Below, piece by piece: positions 1-9,769 of a stretch of DNA of 64,000 nucleotides. The stretch comes from Puccinellia tenuiflora (taxonomy: Eukaryota; Streptophyta; Magnoliopsida; Poales; Poaceae), in contig QRDG01000814.1 in the NCBI GenBank assembly GCA_012064385.1, forward strand, positions 962,671 to 1,026,670. Direction: 5' to 3'. The position numbers and the translations under genes were made by a program. Position 1 is the first letter of the stretch. The number at the start of each line of letters is the position of its first letter. The notes under the pieces are model-generated. The model did not search any database and had not been told where the DNA came from. It saw nothing but the letters and a program-made list of their open reading frames with translations.

Positions 1-209
1 GTCCTACTCTACGTCTTGGCCTTCCAAGTTAGGGCTCCGAGTTGTACTTGGACTCCTTGCTGACGAGTCCCTTCTCCATCATGGGCCTTGGTCGGCTTGT
101 CTCCAGCCCAGCCCATGTGACTTGATGCTTGACTCGGCTTTGGCCTTCTTGGTCTTGGCGGGTCTACTTTCCGGGTCTATGGGCCTACCTATAAAGTATC
201 CCCCCATCA
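1..209 (-). repeat. Partial 3' LTR of element A
   Basis: On the minus strand the sequence after the polypurine tract begins TGATGGGGGGATACT, a TG start as expected for an LTR, and it continues out of the window on the left. The boundary at 209 is inferred from the adjoining purine tract and the TG start only. The partner LTR is not in the window, so the boundary cannot be confirmed by alignment. Confidence 0.55.
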
Positions 210-221
210 GTAGCCCCCGAA
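210..221 (-). other. Polypurine tract of element A
   Basis: The minus strand reads TTCGGGGGCTAC directly before the LTR start at 209. This is a purine-rich plus-strand primer site for reverse transcription. The same core (GGGGGCTAC) recurs five times inside the third intron of the antisense gene at 3093-3498. Confidence 0.6.
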
Positions 222-643
222 TTTATCTTGGGCGCAGCTTTGCGGCTTCCTCTAACTCCTTGGGTCGACTTCTTGGTTCGACCTCTTCAATTTAAGTCAT
301 CAACTCAGAAGTCGCCTGCTGCTAGCTCCAAGATGAATTCCTGCATAAAAACATAATACACATAAAATGAGTCCATCCCTATCCCTTGTTCAAGCCACCA
401 CTCTTGCCTTTGCACTAGCAGGCCGAGCTTGTTATGACTCTTGTGAGCAAGGACTAAATAACTTGACTCTCACTGTCATAGGACTCGCCATTCTGGGACA
501 AGCCGGCTCCTTCCACTTCTGTGACTAGTTTTTCTCTATTATGATTTCTTATCTGGCTTTTAGCCGCTGAGTCGTTATCACCGAATCGTTATCCACAGTT
601 TACTGTGGACCGCCACTATAACTTCTCTAGGGTTTTTACCCCT

Positions 644-651
644 TTATAAAT
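644..651 (+). promoter_or_regulatory. TATA box of the element A antisense gene
   Basis: A TATAAA core sits in TTTATAAATT about 110 bp before the ATG at 757, a normal distance for a plant promoter with a short 5' leader. It is on the strand opposite to the retrotransposon's own transcription, so the antisense gene seems to have its own promoter. Confidence 0.55.
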
Positions 652-756
652 TGCGAAGGGTTAGGTCTCAAAACCTCACTTGCCCCTTCAGCTCAAATCC
701 CCCCTTTCTCTTTGCGCTCGTATCTTCCCGCGCTCGGCACACACCGCCCGCTCGCC

Positions 757-3700
757 ATGGCTCCCAAGCGCGCAAAGGCTGCTCCCAAGGCCAAGGCTCC
801 CTCATCGAGCAGGACAGTAGACATCGCCGCGGCGGCCGCCGCTGCCACCAAACCTTCATCGAGGCGATCGATTTCCGCGGATTGGGGTGGATCCACGGTT
901 ACTTCTGAGAAATTGAAGACGCACCGGTCGACCGGCCTAATTCCATCCAATGTGAAGGCTCGGGCCCCAGGGGACGAAGTAGTGCCCGCTCCCGCGAAGG
1001 ATGAGGTGGTGATCTTCACCGAGCATCTGTTCCGCGGGTTCACTCCCCCCGGTAATCTTTTCTTCCGCCAACTCCTTGAACTCTATCAGCTACGGATTCA
1101 CGATTTGGCCCCCAATTCCATCCTCACTTTATCCAATTTCGTTACTTTATGTGAGGATTACCTCCAAATCAAGCCCGATCTGAACCTCTGGCTGGAACTT
1201 TTCTACTGCAACCCTCAGCCCGAAACTTCTGGGGGCCCTCTCCTCCAATGCGGCGCCATCGCTCTTCAACGGCGCCTCCACTCTGTCTTTCCAAAACCAG
1301 TTTTTCCTAACCGCATCAAAGATTGGCAAAAAACTTTCTTCTACTACAAGGATACCTCCCCTGCAGGTGAACCCAAACTTCCTCTGTTCTCTGAGGATCG
1401 CCTCAGGGCGAATCCCCTTATGAAAGCTAGATGCTCAGAGGCCGCCCGGCCAAGAGTCGAGTCCTTGATTACTCGGATCCGGGCCCTCCTATCCCACAAT
1501 CTGGAGAACATGGACCTAGTCCGCTGCTGGACAACCTGGAGGATCCAGCCCCTGAGTCCTAGGACTCGGCTCATTTGCTCATACACTCGATGTGCGGGTG
1601 ATGACCTCCGGGTGACAGAGCAGCTATCTGATGGTCCTGAGCTCGGTCGGCTCATCAAAAAGCTGACTGGGCAGCCCGTGAAGGACCAGGCACACTTTGG
1701 GCTCCAGCCCTTCTGCTCCACCAACCCAGCTCCTGACGTAAGCTTTAAACCTTAACTCATTTCTAACTTGCTCTTGCTTGTATTGCTTACTAACTCATTT
1801 TCTCTGACTTTCCTTATAGCTCACCGACTCCTTCTGGAAGCCGGCCTCTGGAGCCGGCACTGAGAATAAAACTGAAGCTGAGGCTGAGGCTGAAGCTGAG
1901 GTTGAGGAGGAGACTCCTGTCACAGAGCAAACTGCTATGGCAGAAGACACTGAAGATGATGACGAGGAGTCCTCCCAGGAGGCTCCCGCTGAAGATGATG
2001 TTGATGATGAGGAGTCCTCGCCTGAGGCTCCAACCAGAAATGTTGTTGAAGAGGAGTCCTCTCAAGAGGCTCCTATTGTGGAGGATACTGATGAAGACGA
2101 GTTCTCTCCAGAGGCTCCTGCAACTAAGCAAGCTCGAACCACCTCTGGGACTACTGCTGCTCAGCCATCTTTGTCTGAAGAGTCCTCAGCCAAGAGCCAC
2201 TCTTCTTCCTCCCCAGCTTCCCATAATGGGTCTCGAGAGGCTGTTCCCAAGGTACCACTTTCACGAGTCCTTGGGTCCACTCGCTCACCTGCTAAGCCTG
2301 AAGAACATGTGCAGAGTGTTGTTGCTGCTAGGAAGAGAAAGCTGCGCTCTGATGGACCCGCAGATGCTCCGGATCCATTGCCAGCTTCTCATCAAAGGAA
2401 ATCAACCTCCCCTCCAGAGGAAGCCGACTCCTACCACTCTGGCATGTCCATGCCATCTTCAGACTCTCAGGCCTCCTTGGACCTGGAAACCAATGTTGGG
2501 TAAGACTCCTCTGTTTACTCTACTTGCATTCAAATAACTTCTACTTTTTCCCTTTTCACTAGATTTATTGCTGACTTCTATCTTTGTATGTTTCAGGGCT
2601 CGGCCTTGTGTCAAGGTAACCAAGCTCCCAGGCATGACTGATGTCACATCTGGCCGCGGACCTGTCCCTCCTTCGGCCTCTCAAACAACAAGCACGAGGA
2701 CAGGTCCCTCCACTGCTGCATCTGCTGGTGTAACTACAGCTCCCATCATTCCCGAGTCCCCTTCAAGGACTCGTGCGGCGACTCCACAGATTGTCCAGCC
2801 CTCTTCTGGGACTGAGACTCCTGACGCTGCGCCTCAAGATCAGCCGACTCCTTTGAAGGCGACTCCTGCAGCTCCACCAAACATCAAGACCAAATCATCT
2901 ACTGACTATAGTCGACTTCGGGTATCTGATAACATGTCCTTCTCTGAAGCCTATGCTGAAGCGGTCGACTTAAACGATCAATCTGCCAGGCTAAAGGATG
3001 ATGAGCAAGCGGCTCTTAGATCTCTTCACATGATTCACACCGTAAGTCTTTTGACTTCTGCCCTTTACGCTTTCTAGCATCCTCCTATTGCAGTAGCCCC
3101 CAAGCACCTGTCTGTGGTGACTTGTGACTAAGATAGGTGCTTTTGCTTTGAAATTGCACTCAACTGTTATGTAGGAAAATTTGCACACTGTAGCCCCCAA
3201 GCACTGAGTCCTTAGCTCTACTAGGACTCGGGGCTGCTGATTTGTTATCTGTCGGGTTCTTGAACCAAAAAACTTTTCCACGAGTAGCCCCCAAGCGCCA
3301 AGTTGTCAGCCTGCGACGACTTGGAGCTACTAATCCATGTAAATTATTGATACTTAACTTGAAGAAAAAATTCTGATCTGCGAGTAGCCCCCAAGCACCG
3401 AGTTGTTGACTTGTGACGACTTGGAGCTGATGACTTGTTAACTAGGACCCATGTCTGCTGGTTGTAAGAGAAAAACTGACTCCTGAGTAGCCCCCAAGCG
3501 CCGAGTTGTTAACTTGTGATGACTTGGAGCTCATGAGTTCTCTGCTTGACTTGTGAAACTGACTTGTAAATTCTGACTTGTGATTGCAGTGCGTTATCTC
3601 CAAGATGAAGAGAGATATGAAGGAGCTTGAGGAGCAGGCAACTGCTAATGCCAGTTCTGCTATAGCCGAAAGAGAACGCTCCCTTCAACTTGAGAATGAT

Positions 3701-4745
3701 CTGAAGGTCTTATCTGCTCAACTAGAGCAAGTGAGGAAAGAGTCGGCTGATGCCAAAAGGGTTGCCCAAAAGGCACATAATGACCTGAAGGCCATCTTTG
3801 ACACCTGCCGCAAAGGCATTGGGGCCATGTGCCAACATATATTAGGTAAGTTTGTAACTTTTTGCTTGCTTCCTTTCTGCACCTTTCTGAACTGCTTTTA
3901 GACTGACAATCATTGATTTCTTTTCTGCAGGGACTGACTCCCCAAAGCTCAAACTGCCCGTTAGCAAGCAATTGCATGAGATGCTTGACCACTGCCATGG
4001 GCTTCAAGAGGGAGCCCGTGCAGTGGTGAAGTACTTGAACCCTAAGGGCAAATGCCCCAAAGAGCCTGAACGTCTGGTGGACGAGTTGTCTAGGGCACCA
4101 GGTTATATGCGGCTGTGGAAGCAATCTTCTTTGAGGAGAGCATCCATCAGAATCCTTGCTCTAGCCCATAGCTACTACCCCACTGTTTTGGAGCCAGCAA
4201 TGCTTACTATGGGGAAGCCAGAACAACATGAGGATGGCAAACCCTTCACCCAGGATGACTTCAAGGCTGAGGAGAAGCTGGTGCGGCCATATGCTTGTGA
4301 GATTGCCAACAAGATGGACCCTGAGGTATGGGTTCATCACTATGATTTGGAGAACAAAAGAGTTGCTCCAGAGACTCCTGGAATCGTAAACTTTGGCCGC
4401 CCCTCACAGGACCCAGCTGGTATCCCTTCCTCTTCTACTGGGCCGGGTTCTTCGTCGCCGGCGGCTCCTCTTACTGGTGCCGAGCCCTCATTGAAGACTC
4501 CTGCTGCGCCCACTCCTTCAAGAGCTATCGCTGGAGACGCCCAGAAACAAGCAGAGTTGGCTAAGCATATGAAGAGTCCCAAGGGCACTGATTTTCAAAC
4601 GAAGAGAGTCGCCACAAAGCCTCCTATGAAGCCGGCTCCTTCCTCTGCTGCCCAAGCAAAAGACAAGTCTCCTATGAAGAAGGACTCCTCAACCCCCGCT
4701 GAGAAGTCGACTCCTCTGGAGGACCATCCCTTGAATGACTTTTGA
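757..4745 (+). CDS. Antisense gene of element A, Transposase_28-like (five exons)
   Basis: Exons are 757-1737, 1820-2499, 2597-3041, 3590-3845 and 3931-4745. All introns are GT-AG and the joined length of 3,177 nt gives an open frame of 1,058 codons plus stop. The start has a good context (gccATGg). The N-terminal third resembles the grass 'putative gypsy type transposon' family (Pfam Transposase_28): a block with FRGFTPP, FFRQLLELY and LSNFVTLCEDYL, then WQKTFFYYKD. Exon 2 is acidic with repeated DEESS-EAP units. Exon 4 is a coiled coil (MKRDMKELEEQ onward). Exon 5 holds a helical C-terminal domain and a Pro/Ser/Lys-rich tail. Element B carries a homologue with the same domain order. Function is unknown in this family. 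The frame is intact although neighbouring integrase is broken. Confidence 0.75.
3093..3545 (+). repeat. Tandem repeats of about 100 bp in intron 3 of the antisense gene
   Basis: Five copies of GTAGCCCCCAAG start at 3093, 3190, 3283, 3383 and 3487, so the period is 93-104 bp. The last three copies continue with near-identical sequence ending GACTTGGAGCT. Each core is the complement of a sequence very like the element's polypurine tract. The array lies wholly inside an intron, so it does not disturb the antisense reading frame. Confidence 0.8.
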
Positions 4746-5405
4746 TTACTATGTAATGCTGTGCTATTAGTATCTAAACTTTGTAATGATGCACTGCTGG
4801 TGCTTAAACCTTGTTGGGTTTTTTGAACTACTTGTTCTGAAATTGTGCCAATCGGCTTATGATGACTTGCTTGTTAAATTATGAGATTAATGTGTACTAT
4901 CTATGCAAGTCATTCTGTGGTTCTTATAACCCGTCTAATTATCCACTGATGAATAAGTAGGCCCTGCATGACTTCTCTTACAGTTTGTGCTGACGAACTC
5001 CTAACACCTCATGTCCTTTTGGATTCATAAGAGCCGGAGACGAGTCATGCCTGCAGATTAGTCACATTGTGCAGGATGCATCTAACTTAGCAGTGAGAAA
5101 ATTAGGTAAAGTTCGGCTACGGTGCCGGGTTCATGAGTCTAAGCTTAACTTTTTTCACTGAAAAGCAAGCCCCCAAGAACCTGATGATCAAAGTTAAAGA
5201 ATAAATCGCACTCACTGGGTGACTCGACTAAATGACTCATGTTCACAGAAGCCGGCTTTATTTCCTTTGATCATAATAATTTGATTACATCTAGGCATGG
5301 CTCACTGGGCTATTTGCCTTTCAACTCATAAATCTATTACAACTTAAGTATAATAAGGACGTAACTGAGCTATGTTCCACGGCCTCTTTGCCTCTGCATA
5401 AGGAT
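4746..5405. other. Spacer between antisense gene and integrase of element A
   Basis: There is no open frame of note. It must contain the 3' ends of two convergent transcripts, the antisense gene (from the left) and pol (from the right). It is AT-rich with several possible poly(A) contexts, none of which stands out. Confidence 0.5.
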
Positions 5406-6303
5406 CTAGCGTATGCGCTGTGTCAGCTCCTTTACTTTCACTTGCCGGCTCTCGTACATCATTAGATAGTACGACCCGTTGTGCAAGTTCTTACTTATGA
5501 CGAACGGTCCTTCCCATGGTGGAGATAACTTGTGCATCCCTTCCCTGTTTTGGACAAGTCGAAGCACTAAGTCGCCCTCCTGGAAAGTCCGAGTCTTGAT
5601 TCTGCGTGCGTGATATCGCCGCAAGTCTTGTTGATAAACTGCTGATCTCTCAAGGGCTAACTCCCTTGTTTTCTCAAGTGCGTCGACCGAGTCCCTGACG
5701 AGCGAGTTCATTCTCTGTCTCGACGTAGTTGGCGATTCGCGGTGAGTCATGCAACAAGTCGCTTGGCAGGACAGCTTCTGCTCCATACACCATGAAGAAA
5801 GGTGTGAAGCCCGTGGATCTGTTAGGAGTCGTCCTTATACTCCATATACTGCTGGCAGCTACTCAACCCAACACCCGGCGGCTCTTAGCAAAGGGACTCG
5901 GAGCCGAGGCTTAATTCCCTTCAGCAACTCCTGATTTGCCCTCTCTGCTTGTCCATTGGACTGTGGGTGTGCCACTGAGGCTAGGTCGAGTCTGATTGTT
6001 GTTCTCGCCGCAGAACTTGGCCATGTCTCCAACTGATAAGTTGGTACCATTGTCTGTAATGATGCTGTGAGGATACCCGAAGCGTTGTGCTATTTTCTTG
6101 AAAAATCTCACTGCTGAAGCTCCGTCGACTCTGCTAACGGGTAATACTTCCACCCACTTTGTGAATTTGTCAACTGCTACTAACAGGTGAGTCTTCTGAC
6201 AGGGCGACTTTGAGAAAGGACCCACCATATCAAGCCCCCAAACTGCAACGCCAAGTGATAGGGATAGTTCTGAGCTTGGGCTGGCACGTGGTCTTGTCTT
6301 GCG
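5406..6303 (-). pseudogene. Integrase 3' part of element A pol, frameshifted
   Basis: Minus-strand fragments in different frames together cover the integrase core and C-terminus: GLDMVGPF and VDKFTKWVEVLPV (about 6240-6130), FGYPHSIITDNGTN (about 6080-6040), ASVAHPQSNGQAERAN (about 5980-5910) and GDLVLRLVQNREGMHKLSPPWEGPF (about 5580-5510). The DD-E type core is therefore present but several one-base shifts separate the pieces. The N-terminal zinc finger, RNase H and RT that should lie upstream are absent because the sequence stops at the N at 6304. This is either a decayed copy or a stretch of poor base quality around the N. Confidence 0.8.
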
Positions 6304-6304
6304 N

Positions 6305-7159
6305 GGCAACCCCCGAATAGGGGCAAGGCCGATATAAGTGTTGACTCGGATTGACCGGATCACAGAAACGACATAACAGTACCGGCTTACTCGGAGCTGA
6401 CCGAGTCATGGTTAAACCGACATATGGTTATGTCGGATCATGACGTTATATGTCGGATTGTTCTTTGTTCTTCTTTGTGCAGGGAGGCGAAACCGAGTTA
6501 CAGGGGATTCGGCATGCTGTGCCGAATAAGGAAGCTTACTCGGGCCATGGTCAAGGCGCAGGTCTTGTCCCTACAATCACGGGTCAGGACGCAGAACCAC
6601 TTGCACGATGGGACGAGGCCACTTGACCAGGTGATGACCTCCATGCCGCTGACCGAAGCGGTACCAGGGAGCAGTGTTGGAGGAGACAGATGGGACGTGC
6701 CACGGCGCGGTGACGGAAGCGGTCAGAGGACCGGGCGTGGCTACAGTCCGGATACGCCAGCACTGATGTCAGCCCTAACTTGTGCCCTGGGCTTCCCTTT
6801 ATAAGGAGCACCAGGGGCTCCTCTTACGGGACGCATGCACGCATACTTGCCTCGCATAGACATTCTTTCATAGTCAGTAGAGTAGAGAGAGCCCGAGACT
6901 CGGTGGAGGCCTAGATCGTGCTGTTCTTCCAGCTCAGGAGCAAGCTTGTAAATCATGATAGTCCATATATATCGATCAATAGGCAGGAGTAGGGGTGTTA
7001 TCTCCTCACGAGAGCCCCGAACCTGGGTAAAACCGTGTGTGTGTTGAGTGTGTTCTTCGTGTGCGTGTTCGTGTGCGCAAACCCTCCCCGGGTGCCTCCA
7101 GCGTCCATCGGCCCCACAAATCAAGCCATTATGGCATCTGCCGTGACACCACCACGACA
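6305..7159 (+). repeat. 5' LTR of element B
   Basis: It aligns along its whole length to 19819-20715 but is about 34 bp shorter after allowing for the missing first 8 bases. Most differences are one- or two-base gaps in this copy. It ends CGACA just before the primer binding site. A TATA-like stretch followed by the transcribed part lies near CTTTATAAGGAGC at about 6798-6810. Confidence 0.9.
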
Positions 7160-9760
7160 GTTGGCGCCCACCGTGGGGCCAGCAGCGGCGCTGGCTGGAG
7201 TTTTCATCCGGACGGGCTCCATCATCGCGTCGGGTGAGCGTGTGTCTGTGGCCTTGTCCACAGATTCGGCTCCCTCAACGTCATCACGACAACGCAGGCT
7301 GTTCGGCAGCAGGCCACTGCCCCGGAACGGATGCCTCATCGACTTCGGCGCGCTCACGGTCTACGTCGCCACCGAGGTCCCTTGCAGGTTCCCCGAAAGG
7401 GTGCAGCTGGGAGCGGATCCACCCGCAGTCTGCGCAGCTCGCGGCCGGCGTACCGCTCGCCCCGCTAGTTGCGTGGAAGTCATGATGACCGCCCCGGGTG
7501 TCGGTGCGGCAAAGCCATGGCGGGCGAGGCTGACCCCGGCACCAGGTCGGCAAGAACAGGGCGTCCGCCCTTGGAGAAACCGGAGAACCGTGCGGCACAG
7601 GCCAGCATCCAGCGTGCCGGTGACGCCGAGTCCTCTTCAGGACGCGATTCAGAAGCTGGCAACCCAGTCGCACCGGGTGCAGATGTTGCTCTGACTCAGG
7701 CGGAGTTGGAGCAGCAGCGCCAGGAGATACTCCGAGAAGCCCAGGAGGTGGCCCGAGTCAGGCAGGAGTTCGACATATCAATGCGTGAGTATAACTCGGC
7801 TCATGGTTTTACTCCAGCAGCAAACCCAGTTAGTCGCATCGACGAGGTGCGTGCCCGAGGTAGAGACCTTAATGCAGAGATAGCTAGAGATGGTAGAGCT
7901 AGATCTGCTAGAACTGCTAGTCGTGTCGGCCGAAAAGCCGAGATACAGCACGCCCGGAAAGAACCTTAGGGCGGCAGAGGCAGCCATAGCCGAGTTGGCC
8001 GGTTTAACCGGTGAAGCTCGCAGTAGGCAGCAGGACCGAGTCAATGAGTTGGTGGCTGTCGCTAACCGACAGAACGAGGCCTATCGCAAGGCTAACCCGG
8101 ATGCGGGTGGATCTCGGTTCCTTCACTCGGATGGTGGAGCCGGAGGGGTCCAAGGGACAAGCCTCCTCGCCGTATGTCGGCAGGAGCAGGGGCCAGAGTG
8201 TGAACTCTGGCAAGAACAAGCAGATACAAGCGTACGATCCGGCCTATGCCGGAAAGAGAGTAGCCGAGCAAGGCAATGCCGGTCGGGGAAAGTCAGGACC
8301 CGCCCAGGGCAGGCAGGAAGAGAACCAAGTTATCCCGGCGAATCAAGGTCAGCCACCTCGGTATCCGGTACCCATTCCACCTCGTCGTCAAGCGGGTGCC
8401 GGGTACGCCGAGCCGGCCGCAGACCGATATGATGACGGTTACTCGGCATGGAGCGGGCCGGGTACACAAGATACCGAGATTTGGCGTCTGAGGGTGCACT
8501 CGGCACAGGCTGGGAACTCGCCAGCTGCGGCGCACGATTCCGGAATAAACTGGACAGAATCTATCTGTCCGAACTGCTGGAAGAGCAAGGCCCGCCGGGT
8601 CCGCATGTTTTGGACCCCAGATCATGAAGCAGGCACCTGTGCCGAATTTCCAGTTGCCTCGGGGTGCCAGACCTATGACGGCAGCACCAAGCCGGAGGAC
8701 TGGCTGACAGATTATGTCACCGCTGTGCATATTGCCGGCGGAAGTCGCAGATGGGCGGTTGCGGTATGTACCGCAAATGCTTGAAGGACCAGCCCGAATC
8801 TGGCTGAATAACCTGGAGGAGAACTAGTATTGACTGCTGGCTTGACTTCTCTGATGCTTTTGTCAGTAACTTCTCCAGCACTTACAAGAGGCCGAATCGA
8901 CCTCAGCAGCTGTCCATGTGTCGGCAGCGAGAAGACGAAACCGACCGAGAATATCTAACCCGGTGGAGCACGATCCGGAACTCCTGTGAAGGAGTAATTG
9001 AGTCACAAGCCATTGCCTGGTTTGCGCAAGGATGCCGACATGGCTCCATGCTGTGGCAGAGACTCCAGAGGGAGATGCCGGCCACCTTGGCCGAGACAAT
9101 GTCAATTGCCGACAGTTATGCGCTCGGTGATCCGACACAGCCCTTACTGGCCCCGGTCGACAGAGACAGATCGGGTCGGCGAGGTGATCGCTCGGATTAC
9201 CGAGGAAAGAGAAGGGAAGAGAGGCCGGATTACCGGTACGGGTCAGACCAGGTTGCTGCCATCGACCAAGATCAGACAGGTGCCGGCAGCAGCCAGAGGC
9301 AAAAGAATGACGGTCCAGCATGGGGCCAGAACTCGGAAGGAAGGAGGCCGTGGGACGGCGAAAAAGACCATGGAATGGCGAGAGGAAGCCGTGGAACGGC
9401 GACAAGAGGCAGTGGGCTAGCCCCAGCGGGACGATGCCGAATGATCCCTGCAGCTATCACACCAAGCACCCCAGCAGACCGGCTCAGCACTCAAACCGGA
9501 ACTGCAGCCGAAACAGGCGCCCGCAGGAGAACACCGGCCCGGCAACTCGACCCGCATCACTCACGGGTGCGAACGCTATCCCGGTGAACGCCCAGACAAG
9601 GCCTGAAGATGTCAACCAAGTGGCCAACACCAACAACAACTCCAACTACCCCGGCAGCAACGCTGGCCCGAGTCGGCAAAATCAGTACCGAGAGGCTCAC
9701 CAGAGTTACATGGTCTTTGTGACCGAGCCCAATGACAAGCAGAGTCAGCACAGGCGAGCG
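7160..9760 (+). pseudogene. gag of element B, multiply frameshifted
   Basis: Fragments in changing frames cover a long gag. A Gln/Glu/Arg-rich region lies at about 7690-8050. A capsid-like part runs YDGSTKPEDWLTDYVTAVHIAGG (about 8678-8740, starting with YDGSTKPEDW), then WLNNLEE, and REDETDREYLTRW through QGCRHGSMLWQRL (about 8930-9050). A charged Arg/Asp/Gly-rich tail follows to about 9700. An in-frame TAG breaks the capsid at about 8826. Gag would assemble the virus-like particle for the element's RNA. The many one-base shifts mean this copy cannot make it as sequenced; the shifts are densest near the N at 6304. Confidence 0.8.
7161..7180 (+). other. Primer binding site of element B
   Basis: TTGGCGCCCACCGTGGGGCC follows the LTR end by one base. 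TGGCGCC starts are usual for Gypsy primer sites paired with the 3' end of a tRNA. The tRNA species was not assigned. Confidence 0.7.
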
Positions 9761-9769
9761 ATGGAAGTA

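Larger units (their letters stand above)
1..6303 (-). mobile_element. Element A: 3' part of a Tat-lineage Ty3/Gypsy retrotransposon
   Basis: This is the 3' portion of a minus-strand LTR retrotransposon. Reading right to left it holds integrase (to about 5406), a non-coding spacer, a gene on the opposite strand to pol (757-4745), a polypurine tract (210-221) and the start of the 3' LTR (209 leftward, leaving the window). A gene antisense to pol placed between integrase and the 3' LTR is a known mark of the Tat lineage (Grande, Retand and RIRE2 relatives), and element B next to it has the same plan. The part upstream of the integrase core is missing at the N at 6304. Lineage is inferred from architecture and protein motifs; no family name is given. 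Confidence 0.8.
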
